From Rhizobium sp. BT03 (lineage in GTDB: Bacteria; Pseudomonadota; Alphaproteobacteria; Rhizobiales; Rhizobiaceae), in contig NZ_CP125640.1 of NCBI RefSeq assembly GCF_030053155.1, forward strand, positions 2,617,501 through 2,681,500: 64,000 nucleotides of DNA, in the 5' to 3' direction. The position numbers and the translations under genes were made by a program. The notes under the pieces were generated by a model, which made no database searches, was not told the origin of the DNA, and saw nothing but the letters and a program-made list of their open reading frames with translations. This document shows, piece after piece, positions 18,943 through 29,427 of this stretch; position 1 is the stretch's first letter; each line of letters starts with the position of its first letter.

Positions 18943-19496
18943 TCCACGAATTCCTTGCCGGCAACGAGAATTCGCAGCTGCGCGCCAACGGCATCAACGC
19001 CGGCGACATTGCCGAAGCCGTGCTGGAATTTTATATCGAGGGCGAGGACGATCTGATCGGCCTGCTTGCCTACGCCCTCTACGAGCGGCAGAAACGCGAT
19101 TTCGTCCTCAGCTATCGCAAACGCAATGCCGGCCGTTCGCCCAACGAGGCCGAGCTTGCCGCCGTCGCCGGCAATTATCTCTCGACCGACCTCCGCAATA
19201 CGCTGCGCGACCGCGCCTCGCAGATCCTGTCGAGCTATGCCGAAACCTATGTTGAGGCGATGGAGCCGGAAATCCGGCTCGCCGCCGTCAACAGCCAGGC
19301 GCTGCGCGAGGTGCGCGACATCGAAAAATCGATGAAGCGGCGTCTCGGATTCTGGCGCCAGGTTCGTGCCGGCCTTACCGTCGCCTTGCTTCTTCTTCTG
19401 CTTTTCGGCGCGGCCACCATTGCCGCTGTCTTTTTCCACTCGGATATCGTAGATGCGTGGAATGCGCTGATGGTACCGACCACTTTACGGACGTAG
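18939..19496 (+). CDS. Unassigned C-terminally anchored membrane protein in the his operon
   Basis: This protein of 185 residues is mostly helical and charged, with one strong hydrophobic segment near the C-terminus (about residues 146-168, [20 protein letters not shown]). It therefore looks like a tail-anchored or single-pass inner-membrane protein with a large cytoplasmic domain. I recognise no family. It is translationally coupled to the 60-residue protein upstream and ends five bases before hisA. The acidic patch [20 protein letters not shown] near residue 30 is distinctive and could serve as a search seed. Confidence 0.7.
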   Translation: MIHEFLAGNENSQLRANGINAGDIAEAVLEFYIEGEDDLIGLLAYALYERQKRDFVLSYRKRNAGRSPNEAELAAVAGNYLSTDLRNTLRDRASQILSSYAETYVEAMEPEIRLAAVNSQALREVRDIEKSMKRRLGFWRQVRAGLTVALLLLLLFGAATIAAVFFHSDIVDAWNALMVPTTLRT

Positions 19497-19501
19497 ACGA
19501 C

Positions 19502-20248
19502 ATGATCCTTTTTCCCGCGATCGACCTGAAGGGCGGCCAATGCGTCCGCCTCAAGCTCGGCGACATGCAGCAGGCGACGGTCTACAACACCGATCCGGCC
19601 GCCCAAGCGAAATCCTTCGAAGAGCAGGGTTTCGAATGGCTGCACGTGGTCGATCTCGACGGCGCCTTTGCGGGACATTCGGCCAATGGCGACGCCGTCG
19701 AGGCGATCCTGAAAGCAACGAAAAATCCGGTGCAACTCGGCGGCGGCATCCGCACGCTCGATCATATCGAAGCGTGGCTCGCGCGCGGGCTGCGGCGCGT
19801 CATTCTCGGCACCGTCGCGGTCAGAAATCCTGATCTGGTCATCGAGGCCTGCCGGAAATTTCCCGGCCACGTCGCCGTCGGCATCGATGCCAAGGGCGGC
19901 AAGGTGGCGGTCGAGGGCTGGGCGGAGGCTTCCGAACTCGGGATCGTCGAGCTCGCCCGGAAATTCGAGGGCGCCGGCGTTAGCGCGATCATCTACACCG
20001 ATATCGATCGCGATGGCATTCTGACCGGCATCAACTGGAGCTCGACGCTGGCGCTTGCCGACGCCGTTTCCATTCCCGTCATTGCTTCGGGCGGCCTGGC
20101 CTCGATCGACGACATCAAGCGGATGCTGCAGCCCGACGCGCAGAAGCTGGAAGGGGCGATCTCCGGCCGGGCGCTTTACGACGGCCGTATCGACCCCGCG
20201 GAAGCGCTGGCGCTGATCAAGGCCAGCAGGGCAAAGGAGACTGCGTAA
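19502..20248 (+). CDS. hisA: Phosphoribosylformimino-5-aminoimidazole carboxamide ribotide isomerase
   Basis: This is a TIM-barrel isomerase of 248 residues acting before HisF/HisH. The N-terminal strand [14 protein letters not shown] has the catalytic Asp. The second half shows [14 protein letters not shown] ([15 protein letters not shown]) and VIASGGLAS, the phosphate-binding blocks. The ATG at 19502 fits the family start. A longer reading would overlap the previous gene. The stop touches the hisF start codon. Confidence 0.97.
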   Translation: MILFPAIDLKGGQCVRLKLGDMQQATVYNTDPAAQAKSFEEQGFEWLHVVDLDGAFAGHSANGDAVEAILKATKNPVQLGGGIRTLDHIEAWLARGLRRVILGTVAVRNPDLVIEACRKFPGHVAVGIDAKGGKVAVEGWAEASELGIVELARKFEGAGVSAIIYTDIDRDGILTGINWSSTLALADAVSIPVIASGGLASIDDIKRMLQPDAQKLEGAISGRALYDGRIDPAEALALIKASRAKETA

Positions 20249-21037
<789 letters not shown>

Positions 21038-21054
21038 ACCTTGAAAGCGGACAT

Positions 21055-21378
21055 ATGAGCGGATTTTCCCTTTCCGATCTCGAAAGCATCGTCAAAGAGC
21101 GGTCGACAGCCTCGCCGGAGCAATCCTGGACAGCCAAGCTCGTCGCCGCCGGCCAGCCGAAAGCGGCCAAGAAGCTAGGTGAAGAGGCGATCGAAGCCGT
21201 GATGGCGGCGGTGACCGGCGACCGCGACAATCTGACCTATGAAGCCGCCGATGTGCTCTATCACCTTTTGGTCGTATTGAAGATTGCTGAAATACCGTTA
21301 GAGAATGTCATGGCCGAACTCGAGCGCAGAACCGCGCAGTCCGGCCTCAAGGAAAAGGCCGGCCGGCAGGGTTCATGA
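21055..21378 (+). CDS. hisE: Phosphoribosyl-ATP pyrophosphatase
   Basis: This is a stand-alone HisE of 107 residues, an all-alpha NTP pyrophosphatase acting at the second step of histidine synthesis. The metal-binding block [14 protein letters not shown] and the ADVLYHLLV helix are diagnostic. It is separate from HisI, which is not in the window. The start at 21055 follows GAAAG weakly but fits the family length. Its stop overlaps the coaA start (ATGA). Confidence 0.95.
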   Translation: MSGFSLSDLESIVKERSTASPEQSWTAKLVAAGQPKAAKKLGEEAIEAVMAAVTGDRDNLTYEAADVLYHLLVVLKIAEIPLENVMAELERRTAQSGLKEKAGRQGS

Positions 21379-22370
21379 GTATCGCGACTGAGATTATCGG
21401 GGTGCCGGAAACGTTGGATCACTTCCAGTCGGACTCCTATTCGCCCTACCACTTCTTCTCTTCCGAACAATGGGCGAAGTTCCGCGCCGATACGCCGCTG
21501 ACGCTGACCAGCGACGAGGTCAAACGGCTGCGTTCGATGGGCGACCCGATCGACCTCGACGAGGTCAGGCGCATCTATCTGTCGCTGTCGCGGCTGCTGT
21601 CGGCACATGTCGAATCCTCGCAGATGCTGTTCGAACAGCGCAACCGCTTCCTCAGCCTCTCCGATGTGACGAAGACGCCCTTCGTCATCGGCATTGCCGG
21701 CTCGGTCGCCGTCGGAAAATCGACCACCGCCCGTATCCTCAAGGAGCTTCTGGGGCGCTGGCCTTCCAGCCCGAAGGTCGATCTCGTCACCACCGACGGC
21801 TTCCTTCATCCGAATGCCGTGCTGCAGCGGGAAAAGCTGATGCAGCGCAAGGGTTTTCCGGAGAGTTACGACACGGCGGCGATCCTGCGCTTTCTCTCGG
21901 CAATCAAGGCCGGGCAGCCGGATGTGAGGGCGCCGAGCTATTCGCACCTCGTCTATGACGTGCTGCCGGACGAATACAAGATCGTCGACCGGCCCGACAT
22001 CCTGATCTTCGAGGGCATCAACGTGCTGCAATCGCGCGACCTGCCTGCCGGCGGCAAGATCGTGCCGATGGTCTCCGATTTCTTCGACTTCTCGATCTAT
22101 ATCGATGCCGCCGAAGACCAGATCCACAATTGGTATGTCGCCCGCTTCATGCGGCTGCGCGAGACCGCCTTCCGCGATCCGAACTCCTTTTTCCATCGCT
22201 ACGCCTCGATCAGCGACGCGGAAGCGCTCGAAATCGCCGGGGATCTCTGGGCGAATATCAACCTGAAAAACCTGCGCCAGAACATCCTGCCGACGCGGCC
22301 GCGTGCCGATCTCATCCTGAAAAAGGGCAAGGATCATCTGATCGAGCAGGTCGCGCTGCGGAAACTATAG
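21375..22370 (+). CDS. coaA: Type I pantothenate kinase
   Basis: This cytoplasmic kinase of 331 residues commits pantothenate to coenzyme A synthesis. The P-loop is GSVAVGKST at residues 109-117, and [10 protein letters not shown] and [11 protein letters not shown] are type I landmarks. It is translationally coupled to hisE by a four-base overlap, so it is the last gene of the his cluster. The alkB gene converges on it from the other strand, only 20 bases away. Confidence 0.97.
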   Translation: MSIATEIIGVPETLDHFQSDSYSPYHFFSSEQWAKFRADTPLTLTSDEVKRLRSMGDPIDLDEVRRIYLSLSRLLSAHVESSQMLFEQRNRFLSLSDVTKTPFVIGIAGSVAVGKSTTARILKELLGRWPSSPKVDLVTTDGFLHPNAVLQREKLMQRKGFPESYDTAAILRFLSAIKAGQPDVRAPSYSHLVYDVLPDEYKIVDRPDILIFEGINVLQSRDLPAGGKIVPMVSDFFDFSIYIDAAEDQIHNWYVARFMRLRETAFRDPNSFFHRYASISDAEALEIAGDLWANINLKNLRQNILPTRPRADLILKKGKDHLIEQVALRKL

Positions 22371-22390
22371 CAGGCGATCCTCGCTGACCA

Positions 22391-23005
22391 TCAGCTTGGA
22401 GGATTGACGCGGCGCAGCGTCAGATTGATGCGGCCGTTCTTCAACAGCGTCGAGGTCGCTGGATGGATGCGGTCGACGCCATGGAAACACAGCCTCCCCT
22501 CGCCGCCCAATACGACCAGATCGCCGCTCGAAAGCTTGAAAGATAGCGTGCGATCATTGCGGTTGAGGCCGCCGATGCGGAAGAGACAGCTGTTGCCGAG
22601 CGAGATCGAGACGACCGGCGCCTGCAGATCCTGTTCGTCCTTGTCCTGATGCAGGCCCATGCGCGCTTCGTCGGAATAGAAGTTTACCAGGCAGGCTTCC
22701 GGCGGGCTGTCGTAAGCGGCCACATCATTCCAGATATCGAGCAATTCCTGCGGCATATCGGGCCAGCGCCTGCCGGTTGCCGGATGCGTCGGCTGATAGC
22801 GGTAGCCGCGCTCCTTGTCGGTCACCCAGCCGAGCGGCCCGCAATTGGTCATGCGCACCGACATCGGCTTGCCGGTTCCGGGCATGGCGGGCACATAAAG
22901 CGGCGCTTCGGCGACGATCTTGCGGATCACCTCGACCAGCGCCTCCTGACGCGCCCGGTCGAGATAGCCGGGAAGGTGGCGAATGCCGCTCAAAAGCTCC
23001 GGCAT
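22391..23005 (-). CDS. alkB: AlkB-family 2-oxoglutarate/Fe(II) dioxygenase
   Basis: This demethylase-like enzyme of 204 residues repairs alkylated bases by oxidative dealkylation. The iron triad is His119 and Asp121 (LHQDKDE) plus His175 (CFHGVDR). The 2-oxoglutarate arginines are in RINLTLRR (Arg192 and Arg198). The segment NFYSDEARMGLHQDKDE is close to the canonical AlkB motif. Its ATG lies one base after the arfB stop, so the two are co-translated. Confidence 0.92.
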   Translation of the reverse strand: MPELLSGIRHLPGYLDRARQEALVEVIRKIVAEAPLYVPAMPGTGKPMSVRMTNCGPLGWVTDKERGYRYQPTHPATGRRWPDMPQELLDIWNDVAAYDSPPEACLVNFYSDEARMGLHQDKDEQDLQAPVVSISLGNSCLFRIGGLNRNDRTLSFKLSSGDLVVLGGEGRLCFHGVDRIHPATSTLLKNGRINLTLRRVNPPS

Positions 23006-23006
23006 T

Positions 23007-23450
23007 TCATTCGCCGCCGCTGCCGCCGGGGCGGCCGCGCATTTTCTTTACTTCGGAGCGGCCGGATTTTTCCTTCAGGCGGCGTTCGACCGAACCCTTG
23101 GTCGGCCTGGTCTTCTTGCGCGGCGGCGGCGGCGGCTTGGCGGCCTCCAGAATCAGCTCCTTCAGCCGCTCGCGCGCATCCTCGCGGTTGCGGTCCTGGC
23201 TACGAAACCGGCTCGCCTCGATCATCAGCACGCCGTCCTTCGACAGGCGCCGGCCGGCGAGTTTGACCGCATTGGCCTTGATGCGATCGTTGAGGGAGGG
23301 CGAATTCGGAATGTTGAAAAACAGCTGGACCGCGGTCGAGACCTTGTTGACATTCTGCCCGCCGGGACCGCCCGCCAGAACGAATTGTTCCGTCAGCTCC
23401 CATCCTGATATGGTGATTCTGTCATCGATATAGAGCGCGTCGCTGGCCAT
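23007..23450 (-). CDS. arfB: Peptidyl-tRNA hydrolase ArfB (YaeJ-type ribosome rescue)
   Basis: This is a release-factor-like hydrolase of 147 residues that frees stalled ribosomes lacking a stop codon. The catalytic GGQ motif is at residues 30-32 within AGGPGGQNVNKVSTA. The C-terminal tail is rich in Lys and Arg (KKTRPTKGSVERRLKEKSGR), as needed to enter the empty mRNA channel. This tail distinguishes it from release factors. It is the first gene of an arfB-alkB pair. Confidence 0.94.
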   Translation of the reverse strand: MASDALYIDDRITISGWELTEQFVLAGGPGGQNVNKVSTAVQLFFNIPNSPSLNDRIKANAVKLAGRRLSKDGVLMIEASRFRSQDRNREDARERLKELILEAAKPPPPPRKKTRPTKGSVERRLKEKSGRSEVKKMRGRPGGSGGE

Positions 23451-23502
23451 GCGGCGTTCTATCTCACATCGGCGGTGAATTGAAAATATCGGCCGTCAAT
23501 CG

Positions 23503-23533
23503 AAAAACCCGGCAATCCTGCGATGCCGGGTTT
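23503..23533 (-). terminator. Terminator of pckA
   Basis: AAACCCGGCA (23505-23514) pairs with TGCCGGGTTT (23524-23533) around a 9-base loop. On the minus strand the stem ends in GGGTTTTTCG, just beyond the pckA stop. Confidence 0.8.
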
Positions 23534-23570
23534 CACGTGAGTCAGAGAATTTGTTTAAGGCGGGCTCAGC

Positions 23571-25181
23571 TTATTCGGCCGCAACCTTTACGCCCGGGGC
23601 CGCATCGCGGACGCCGCCATCGACGTGATCCTCGAATTTGGCGAAGTTGGCGATGAACATCGAGACCAGCTTTTCGGCCTGCGCGTCATAGGCTGCCTTG
23701 TCGGCCCAGGTCGAGCGCGGGTCGAGGATGCTGCTGTCGACGCCGTTGACGGAGACCGGCACGGCGAAGCCGAAGTTGGTGTCCGCACGGAATTCGACCT
23801 GACCGAGTTCGCCGGTCAGGGCAGCCGCGAGAAGGGCGCGCGTCGCCTTGATCGGCATGCGCTTGCCGGTGCCGTAGGCGCCGCCGGTCCAGCCGGTATT
23901 CACCAGCCAGCATTCGACGCCATGGCGGCTGATCAGCTCCTTCAGCAGGTTGCCGTATTCAGCCGGATGCCGCGGCATGAAAGGCGCACCGAAGCAAGTG
24001 GAGAAGGTCGCTTCCGGCTCGACGACACCCTTCTCGGTGCCGGCCACCTTGGCGGTGTAGCCGGACAGGAAGTGATACATCGCCTGGTCGGGCGTCAAAC
24101 GGGCGATCGGCGGCATGACGCCGAAGGCATCGGCGGTCAGCATGATGATCGTCTTCGGATGCCCGGCCCGGCCGGTTTCCGAGGCGTTCGGGATGAAATG
24201 CATCGGGTAGGCGCAGCGGGTGTTCTCCGTCAGCGACCCATCATCGAAATTCGGCTCGCGGCGTTCGTTCAGCACCACGTTTTCGAGCACGGTGCCGAAA
24301 CGCTGCGTCGTCGCGTAGATTTCCGGCTCGGCTTCGGCCGACAGACGGATGGTCTTGGCGTAGCAGCCGCCTTCGAAATTGAAGATGCCGTTTTCGCTCC
24401 AGCCGTGTTCGTCATCGCCGATCAGCGTGCGGGCCGGATCGGCCGAAAGCGTCGTCTTGCCGGTGCCGGACAAGCCGAAGAACACTGCCGCATCGCCATC
24501 CGGGCCGACGTTGGCCGAGCAGTGCATCGGCATCACGCCCTTGGCCGGCAGCAGGTAATTGAGAACGGTGAACACCGATTTCTTCATTTCACCGGCATAG
24601 GAGGTGCCGCCGATGAGAACGAGGCCGTTGGTGAGATCGCAGGCGATCACCGTCTCCGTGCGGCAGCCGTGGCGGGCCGGATCGGCCTTGAAGCTCGGCA
24701 GGTCGATGATCGTCAGCTTCGGCACGAAGGTGGCGAGCGCCGCCGTCTCCGGACGGATCAGCAGATTGCGGATGAAGAGCGAATGCCAGGCAAACTCGGT
24801 GACGACCCGGGTCGGCAGCGCATGGCCTTCTTCGGCACCGCCGACGAGATCCTGGACGAACAGATCCTTGCCGGCGGCATGCGCCAGCATATCCGCGCGC
24901 AGCAGAGCGAAATGCTCCGGCGAGAGCGGCTTGTTGTTGTCCCACCAGATTTCGCCATCGGTGTTGGCATCGCGAACGACGAACTTGTCGCGCGGCGAAC
25001 GGCCGGTGTGCTGGCCGGTAAGGGCCCTCAGCGCACCCTGAGCGGTCAGTTCGGCTTCGCCCCGGCGGATCGATTCTTCATAGAGCGCGGCGGCGGAAAA
25101 GTTGTAGCGAACGCTGGCTGCGCCGCCCAATCCAACCGTTGCCAGCTCTGTTGCCGGGTTATGAACTCCGAACATTTCCAT
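23571..25181 (-). CDS. pckA: Phosphoenolpyruvate carboxykinase (ATP)
   Basis: This ATP-dependent enzyme of 536 residues converts oxaloacetate to phosphoenolpyruvate, the entry step of gluconeogenesis from dicarboxylates. The kinase-1a P-loop is [11 protein letters not shown], the metal site block is [23 protein letters not shown], and the RLT-type block is [21 protein letters not shown]. The start at 25181 is preceded by AAGGGAA. An upstream extension to 25289 is AT-rich and not family-like. It is divergent from chvI across a 319-base AT-rich region. Confidence 0.97.
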   Translation of the reverse strand: MEMFGVHNPATELATVGLGGAASVRYNFSAAALYEESIRRGEAELTAQGALRALTGQHTGRSPRDKFVVRDANTDGEIWWDNNKPLSPEHFALLRADMLAHAAGKDLFVQDLVGGAEEGHALPTRVVTEFAWHSLFIRNLLIRPETAALATFVPKLTIIDLPSFKADPARHGCRTETVIACDLTNGLVLIGGTSYAGEMKKSVFTVLNYLLPAKGVMPMHCSANVGPDGDAAVFFGLSGTGKTTLSADPARTLIGDDEHGWSENGIFNFEGGCYAKTIRLSAEAEPEIYATTQRFGTVLENVVLNERREPNFDDGSLTENTRCAYPMHFIPNASETGRAGHPKTIIMLTADAFGVMPPIARLTPDQAMYHFLSGYTAKVAGTEKGVVEPEATFSTCFGAPFMPRHPAEYGNLLKELISRHGVECWLVNTGWTGGAYGTGKRMPIKATRALLAAALTGELGQVEFRADTNFGFAVPVSVNGVDSSILDPRSTWADKAAYDAQAEKLVSMFIANFAKFEDHVDGGVRDAAPGVKVAAE

Positions 25182-25500
25182 GGCTAGTTCCCTTCGCTCA
25201 GGCTCGTTGCCGTTAAAACTAATCGCGAAAATACGGGTAGAAATTTTAAAACACAAGAGACAAAACTTGAAAAAATATAGTAATATCAATTATTTAATCG
25301 ATTTAAATTTAGCGCCATAATTTTAAATCGTTTTAGATGGGCGCGTTGAAACATTTTACCGCGCTACTCAAGATTGCCTTCGAATTCCACGACAATCTTT
25401 CCCTTTATCTTTGCCACAATTTGTTCCACCTTTATCCTCCATAAGCGCATCCGGTCACTGAGACCGCCTGGGGAAAGCAAATCCGGGAGATTGCGCACTG
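25182..25500. other. AT-rich divergent regulatory region between pckA and chvI
   Basis: This 319-base stretch has far lower GC than its flanks and holds no gene. It must contain the promoters of pckA (minus) and chvI (plus). The visible structure is an inverted repeat at 25299-25330. No clear sigma-70 hexamer pair could be assigned with confidence. Confidence 0.55.
25299..25330. promoter_or_regulatory. Inverted repeat, candidate operator between pckA and chvI
   Basis: CGATTTAAA (25299-25307) is mirrored by TTTAAATCG (25322-25330) around a 14-base spacer. The site lies about 120 bases upstream of the pckA start and 170 upstream of chvI. It could bind a dimeric regulator controlling either gene; no specific protein can be named. 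Confidence 0.35.
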
Positions 25501-26253
25501 ATGACGGAGACGAACACCATGCCGACAATCGCGCTCGTTGATGACGACCGCAACATCCTCACCTCGGTGTCGATCGCACTGGAGGCCGAAGGATATAAGG
25601 TCGAGACTTATACGGACGGTGCTTCGGCCCTCGACGGCCTTCTGGCGCGCCCGCCGCAGCTGGCGATCTTCGACATCAAGATGCCGCGCATGGACGGCAT
25701 GGAACTGCTGCGCCGTCTGCGGCAGAAGTCGGATATTCCCGTCATCTTCCTCACCTCCAAGGATGAGGAGATCGATGAGCTCTTCGGCCTGAAGATGGGC
25801 GCCGACGATTTCATCACCAAGCCGTTTTCGCAGCGGCTGCTGGTCGAACGCGTCCGCGCCGTGCTGCGCCGCGCCTCAAGCCGTGAAGCCGCCGCCGCCG
25901 GCGCCAGCCCGGCTGGCGCGCCGAAGAACGGCGCCGTGCAGCAGGCCCGCTCGCTGGAGCGCGGGCAGCTGGTCATGGATCAGGAACGCCATACCTGCAC
26001 TTGGAAGGGTGAGGCCGTGACCCTGACGGTCACCGAATTCCTGATCCTGCATTCTCTGGCGCAGCGCCCCGGCGTCGTCAAAAGCCGTGACGCGCTGATG
26101 GACGCAGCCTATGACGAACAGGTCTATGTCGACGACCGGACCATCGACAGCCACATCAAGCGGCTGCGCAAGAAATTCAAGATGGTCGACACCGACTTTG
26201 ATATGATTGAAACACTCTACGGAGTGGGATACCGCTTCCGCGAGGCAGCCTGA
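25501..26253 (+). CDS. chvI: Response regulator ChvI (OmpR family)
   Basis: This is an OmpR-type regulator of 250 residues. The receiver domain has acidic pocket LVDDDRN, phospho-acceptor Asp58 in [10 protein letters not shown] and the Lys switch ITKPFS. The winged-helix C-terminus ends [11 protein letters not shown]. Sequence blocks are nearly those of rhizobial ChvI (Brucella BvrR). A later ATG at 25519 ([10 protein letters not shown]) matches shorter family members and could be the true start; both have a GGAG-like site about ten bases upstream. With ChvG it controls envelope, exopolysaccharide, motility and acid responses needed for host infection. It leads a five-gene run with chvG, hprK, EIIA and ptsH. 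Confidence 0.95.
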   Translation: MTETNTMPTIALVDDDRNILTSVSIALEAEGYKVETYTDGASALDGLLARPPQLAIFDIKMPRMDGMELLRRLRQKSDIPVIFLTSKDEEIDELFGLKMGADDFITKPFSQRLLVERVRAVLRRASSREAAAAGASPAGAPKNGAVQQARSLERGQLVMDQERHTCTWKGEAVTLTVTEFLILHSLAQRPGVVKSRDALMDAAYDEQVYVDDRTIDSHIKRLRKKFKMVDTDFDMIETLYGVGYRFREAA

Positions 26254-26332
26254 GCCCAAACGGCGCAGCGCGAGACATAGTTGAGGGCCGCGGACCGGTT
26301 TATCCGGCCCCGCCCTTCGAAAGGGCCAGTCA

Positions 26333-28123
26333 TTGGCACAGTTGGTGCAGGAAAGGGATCTCGACGATGCGGAGGGCGTGAGCACCCGTCGCGTCCGAGG
26401 CCGCCGTTGGTCGCATCCCTTCACGCTGATTCGCCGCATCTTCGGCAATGCTGTGTTTTCGAGCCTGACGCGGCGCATCGTCTTCTTCAATCTCGTCGCA
26501 CTGCTGGTGCTCGTCGGGGGTATTCTCTACCTCAACCAGTTTCGCGAAGGGCTGATCGACGCCCGCGCCGAGAGCCTGTTGACGCAAGGCGAGATCATCG
26601 CCGGCGCCATTTCGGCTTCGGCATCGGTTGATACGAACTCGATCACCATCGATCCGCAGAAGCTGCTCGAGCTGCAGGCCGGCCAGAGCATCACCCCGGT
26701 ACCGAACGACGAAGACCTCGAATTCCCCATCGATCCCGAGAAGGTCGCGCCGGTGCTGCGCCGGCTGATCTCTCCGACGCGCACGCGCGCCCGCATCTTC
26801 GATGCCGATGCCAATCTGCTGCTGGATTCCCGCCATCTTTATTCGCGCGGCCAGGTGCTGCGCTTCGACCTGCCGCCGGTCGAGGAGGAGAAGCAGACCT
26901 GGAGCGAATGGTTTGCCACCCTGTTCAACAAGGCGCTGCAGCCCGGCAACCTGCCGCTCTACAAGGAAGCGCCGGGCGGCGACGGCTCGATCTATCCTGA
27001 GGTGATGAACGCGCTCACCGGCGTGCGCGGCGCCGTCGTGCGCACGACCGAAAAAGGCGAACTCATCGTTTCGGTCGCCGTGCCGATCCAGCGCTTCCGT
27101 GCCGTGCTCGGGGTGCTGCTGCTGTCGACACAGGCAGGCGACATCGACAATATCGTTCATGCCGAGCGGCTTGCGATCATGCGCGTCTTCGGCGTGGCCA
27201 CGCTCGTCAACGTGCTGCTGTCGCTGGTGCTCTCGTCGACGATCGCCAACCCGCTGCGCCGCCTTTCGGCCGCCGCCATCCGGGTGCGCCGCGGGGCCAA
27301 GACGCGTGAGCAGATTCCCGACTTCTCCGCCCGCCAGGATGAAATCGGCAATCTGTCCATCGCCTTGCGCGAAATGACAACGGCACTCTACGACCGGATC
27401 GATGCGATCGAGAGTTTCGCCGCCGATGTCAGCCACGAACTCAAAAATCCGCTGACGTCGCTGCGCAGCGCCGTCGAAACGCTGCCGCTTGCCCGATCCG
27501 ACGATTCCAAGAAGCGGCTGATGGACGTCATCCAGCACGATGTCCGCCGCCTCGACCGGCTGATCAGCGATATCTCCGATGCCTCCCGCCTCGATGCCGA
27601 GCTTGCGCGTGTCGATGCCGGTTCCGTCGATATGGAGGTGCTGTTGCGCGACCTCATCGAGGTTTCGCGCCAGGTCAGGAGCAGCAAGAAGCAGGTGGAG
27701 ATCGAATATTCGATCGAACGCAAGCCGAACGTCAAGACGCGCTTCATCGTCAACGGCCACGACCTGCGCATCGGCCAGATCATCGCCAACCTGATCGAGA
27801 ACGCCCGCTCCTTCGTGCCTGAAAAGGGTGGCAAGATTACCGTGCGGCTGGTGCGGACACGGTCGCGCTGCGTCACCACGATCGAAGACAACGGGCCCGG
27901 CATCCAGGCCGAAAATATCGATCGCATCTTCGAGCGCTTCTATACCGACCGGCCGGAATCGGAAGGCTTCGGCCAGAATTCCGGGCTCGGCCTGTCGATC
28001 AGCCGCCAGATCGCCGAGGCTCATGGCGGCTCGCTGAGAGCTGAGAATATCACCGATGCCGAAGGCGGGCAGGTGCTCGGCGCCCGCTTTACCCTCGCTT
28101 TACCCGTCGATGCCGCCGCATGA
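26333..28123 (+). CDS. chvG: Sensor histidine kinase ChvG (ExoS/BvrS)
   Basis: This inner-membrane kinase of 596 residues senses envelope or acid stress. A first membrane segment at about residues 47-66 (FFNLVALLVLVGGILYL) is followed by a roughly 220-residue periplasmic domain and a second segment near residue 290. HAMP, the H-box DVSHELKNPLTSL with His368, and an ATPase domain (NLIENARSF, NSGLGLSIS) complete it. The start must be non-ATG: TTG at 26333 or GTG at 26345, because there is no in-frame ATG before the catalytic core. In Rhizobium the periplasmic repressor ExoR modulates this kinase. Its stop overlaps the hprK start (ATGA). Confidence 0.95.
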   Translation: MAQLVQERDLDDAEGVSTRRVRGRRWSHPFTLIRRIFGNAVFSSLTRRIVFFNLVALLVLVGGILYLNQFREGLIDARAESLLTQGEIIAGAISASASVDTNSITIDPQKLLELQAGQSITPVPNDEDLEFPIDPEKVAPVLRRLISPTRTRARIFDADANLLLDSRHLYSRGQVLRFDLPPVEEEKQTWSEWFATLFNKALQPGNLPLYKEAPGGDGSIYPEVMNALTGVRGAVVRTTEKGELIVSVAVPIQRFRAVLGVLLLSTQAGDIDNIVHAERLAIMRVFGVATLVNVLLSLVLSSTIANPLRRLSAAAIRVRRGAKTREQIPDFSARQDEIGNLSIALREMTTALYDRIDAIESFAADVSHELKNPLTSLRSAVETLPLARSDDSKKRLMDVIQHDVRRLDRLISDISDASRLDAELARVDAGSVDMEVLLRDLIEVSRQVRSSKKQVEIEYSIERKPNVKTRFIVNGHDLRIGQIIANLIENARSFVPEKGGKITVRLVRTRSRCVTTIEDNGPGIQAENIDRIFERFYTDRPESEGFGQNSGLGLSISRQIAEAHGGSLRAENITDAEGGQVLGARFTLALPVDAAA

Positions 28124-28569
28124 CGGCGGCCCGGAACATCCATGCGACGGCGATCGTCGTCGGCAGGACGGGGCTCCTGTTCAGCGGCCCCTCCGGCTGG
28201 GGAAAATCGATGCTGGCCTTCACCTGCATGACGGAGGCGCGCCGGCTCGGGCTGTTTACGGCGCTGATCGCCGACGACCAGGTTCTTCTTTCCGAAGAGA
28301 CCGGCAGCGTGGTGGCCACATGCCCACCATCGATCGCCGGGCTGATCGAGCTTCGCGGCACCGGCATCGTCCGGCAGGAGCATGTGCCGCAGGCGGCGAT
28401 GCATTATGCCGTGCTCCCGGGCAGCGCATCCGGTGAAAACCGCGTGCCGCCGGAGGGCGAAATCGTCAGCCTCGCGCCCGGTTTTTCGCTTCCCGCATTG
28501 CGGTTGCTCACAGGCGTCTCCTCACCGCTTGCAATCCTGATGGCGAAAGCACCCGATATCGGGCATTGA
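28120..28569 (+). CDS. hprK: Short HPr kinase/phosphorylase (HprK)
   Basis: This is a protein of 149 residues corresponding to the catalytic domain of HprK. The P-loop GPSGWGKS is at residues 23-30, and LIADDQVLL supplies the acidic residues. It lacks the N-terminal domain of Gram-positive HprK, as is usual in alphaproteobacteria. By family it phosphorylates a serine of HPr, here probably Ser48 of the ptsH product encoded two genes downstream. Its ATG overlaps the chvG stop, linking carbon or nitrogen status signalling to the ChvG-ChvI system. Confidence 0.9.
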   Translation: MTAARNIHATAIVVGRTGLLFSGPSGWGKSMLAFTCMTEARRLGLFTALIADDQVLLSEETGSVVATCPPSIAGLIELRGTGIVRQEHVPQAAMHYAVLPGSASGENRVPPEGEIVSLAPGFSLPALRLLTGVSSPLAILMAKAPDIGH

Positions 28570-28719
28570 CGCCTTCCGGATTGATCAATCTGCCTTATAT
28601 ATTCGCATTTTTATCTTGCACTTCGGCTTTTCATAGCCAAGATGTGCCCCCACCGGTGGACGTAATTGCTGCATTGCGATATTGGGGCCACCGTTGGCGT
28701 ATATGGGAGCAGTAATATC

Positions 28720-29121
28720 ATGATCGGACTTGTGCTTGTCACTCATGGCAAGCTGGCTGAAGAGTTTCGTCATGCTGTCGAGCACGTCGTCGGTCCTCAG
28801 AAATTCATCGAGACGGTCTGTATTGGCCCCGAAGACGACATGGATCAAAGACGGCAGGACATTCTGGAGGCTGTTTCCGGTGCTGATGACGGCCATGGCG
28901 TCGTCATTCTGACCGACATGTTCGGCGGCACGCCGTCCAATCTTGCGATATCCGTCATGAGCAGCGGCCATACCGAAGTCATTGCCGGCGTCAACCTGCC
29001 GATGCTGATCAAGCTCGCCGGCGTGCGCGGCGAGAACAACATGGAAAAGGCGCTGGTGGAGGCTTCCGAAGCCGGACGGAAATATATCAATGTCGCGAGC
29101 CGTGTGCTCAGCGGAAAATAA
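28720..29121 (+). CDS. PTS EIIA component, mannose-type (regulatory PTS)
   Basis: This is a soluble protein of 133 residues of the EIIA-Man fold. The phospho-acceptor is His9 in LVLVTHGKLAEE, and VVILTDMFGGTPSNLA is the family signature. There are no EIIB, EIIC or EIID genes around it, so it is likely regulatory rather than part of sugar uptake. The ATG at 28720 matches the family start and follows GGGAG. It lies 150 bases after hprK and ten bases before ptsH. Confidence 0.9.
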   Translation: MIGLVLVTHGKLAEEFRHAVEHVVGPQKFIETVCIGPEDDMDQRRQDILEAVSGADDGHGVVILTDMFGGTPSNLAISVMSSGHTEVIAGVNLPMLIKLAGVRGENNMEKALVEASEAGRKYINVASRVLSGK

Positions 29122-29130
29122 CGGCCCTTC

Positions 29131-29406
29131 ATGACATCGCTCTCCCGGGAACTCCTCATCATCAACAAGCGCGGGCTTCACGCGCGCGCCTCCGCCAAAT
29201 TCGTGCAGATGGTCGAGGCTTTCGATGCCGCCATCACCGTTTCCAAGGACGGAATGACGGTCGGCGGCACCTCTATCATGGGCCTGATGATGCTGGCGGC
29301 AAGCCCCGGCTCGAGCGTCGTCGTCTCGGCAAGCGGCAGTCAGGCCGAGGAAGCCCTGGAGGCCCTTGATCAGCTGATCCAGAACCGCTTCGGCGAAGAG
29401 ATGTGA
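29131..29406 (+). CDS. ptsH: HPr-family phosphocarrier protein
   Basis: This HPr of 91 residues carries the EI-phosphorylated His17 in RGLHARAS. It also has Ser48 in GTSIMGLMML at the regulatory HprK site. It passes phosphate to EIIA proteins such as the one encoded immediately upstream. No EI gene is in the window. In rhizobia the enzyme is normally EI-Ntr (PtsP), encoded elsewhere. It is the last gene of the chvI-to-ptsH run. Confidence 0.94.
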   Translation: MTSLSRELLIINKRGLHARASAKFVQMVEAFDAAITVSKDGMTVGGTSIMGLMMLAASPGSSVVVSASGSQAEEALEALDQLIQNRFGEEM

Positions 29407-29427
29407 TCTCTTTGATCTCATATAAAC

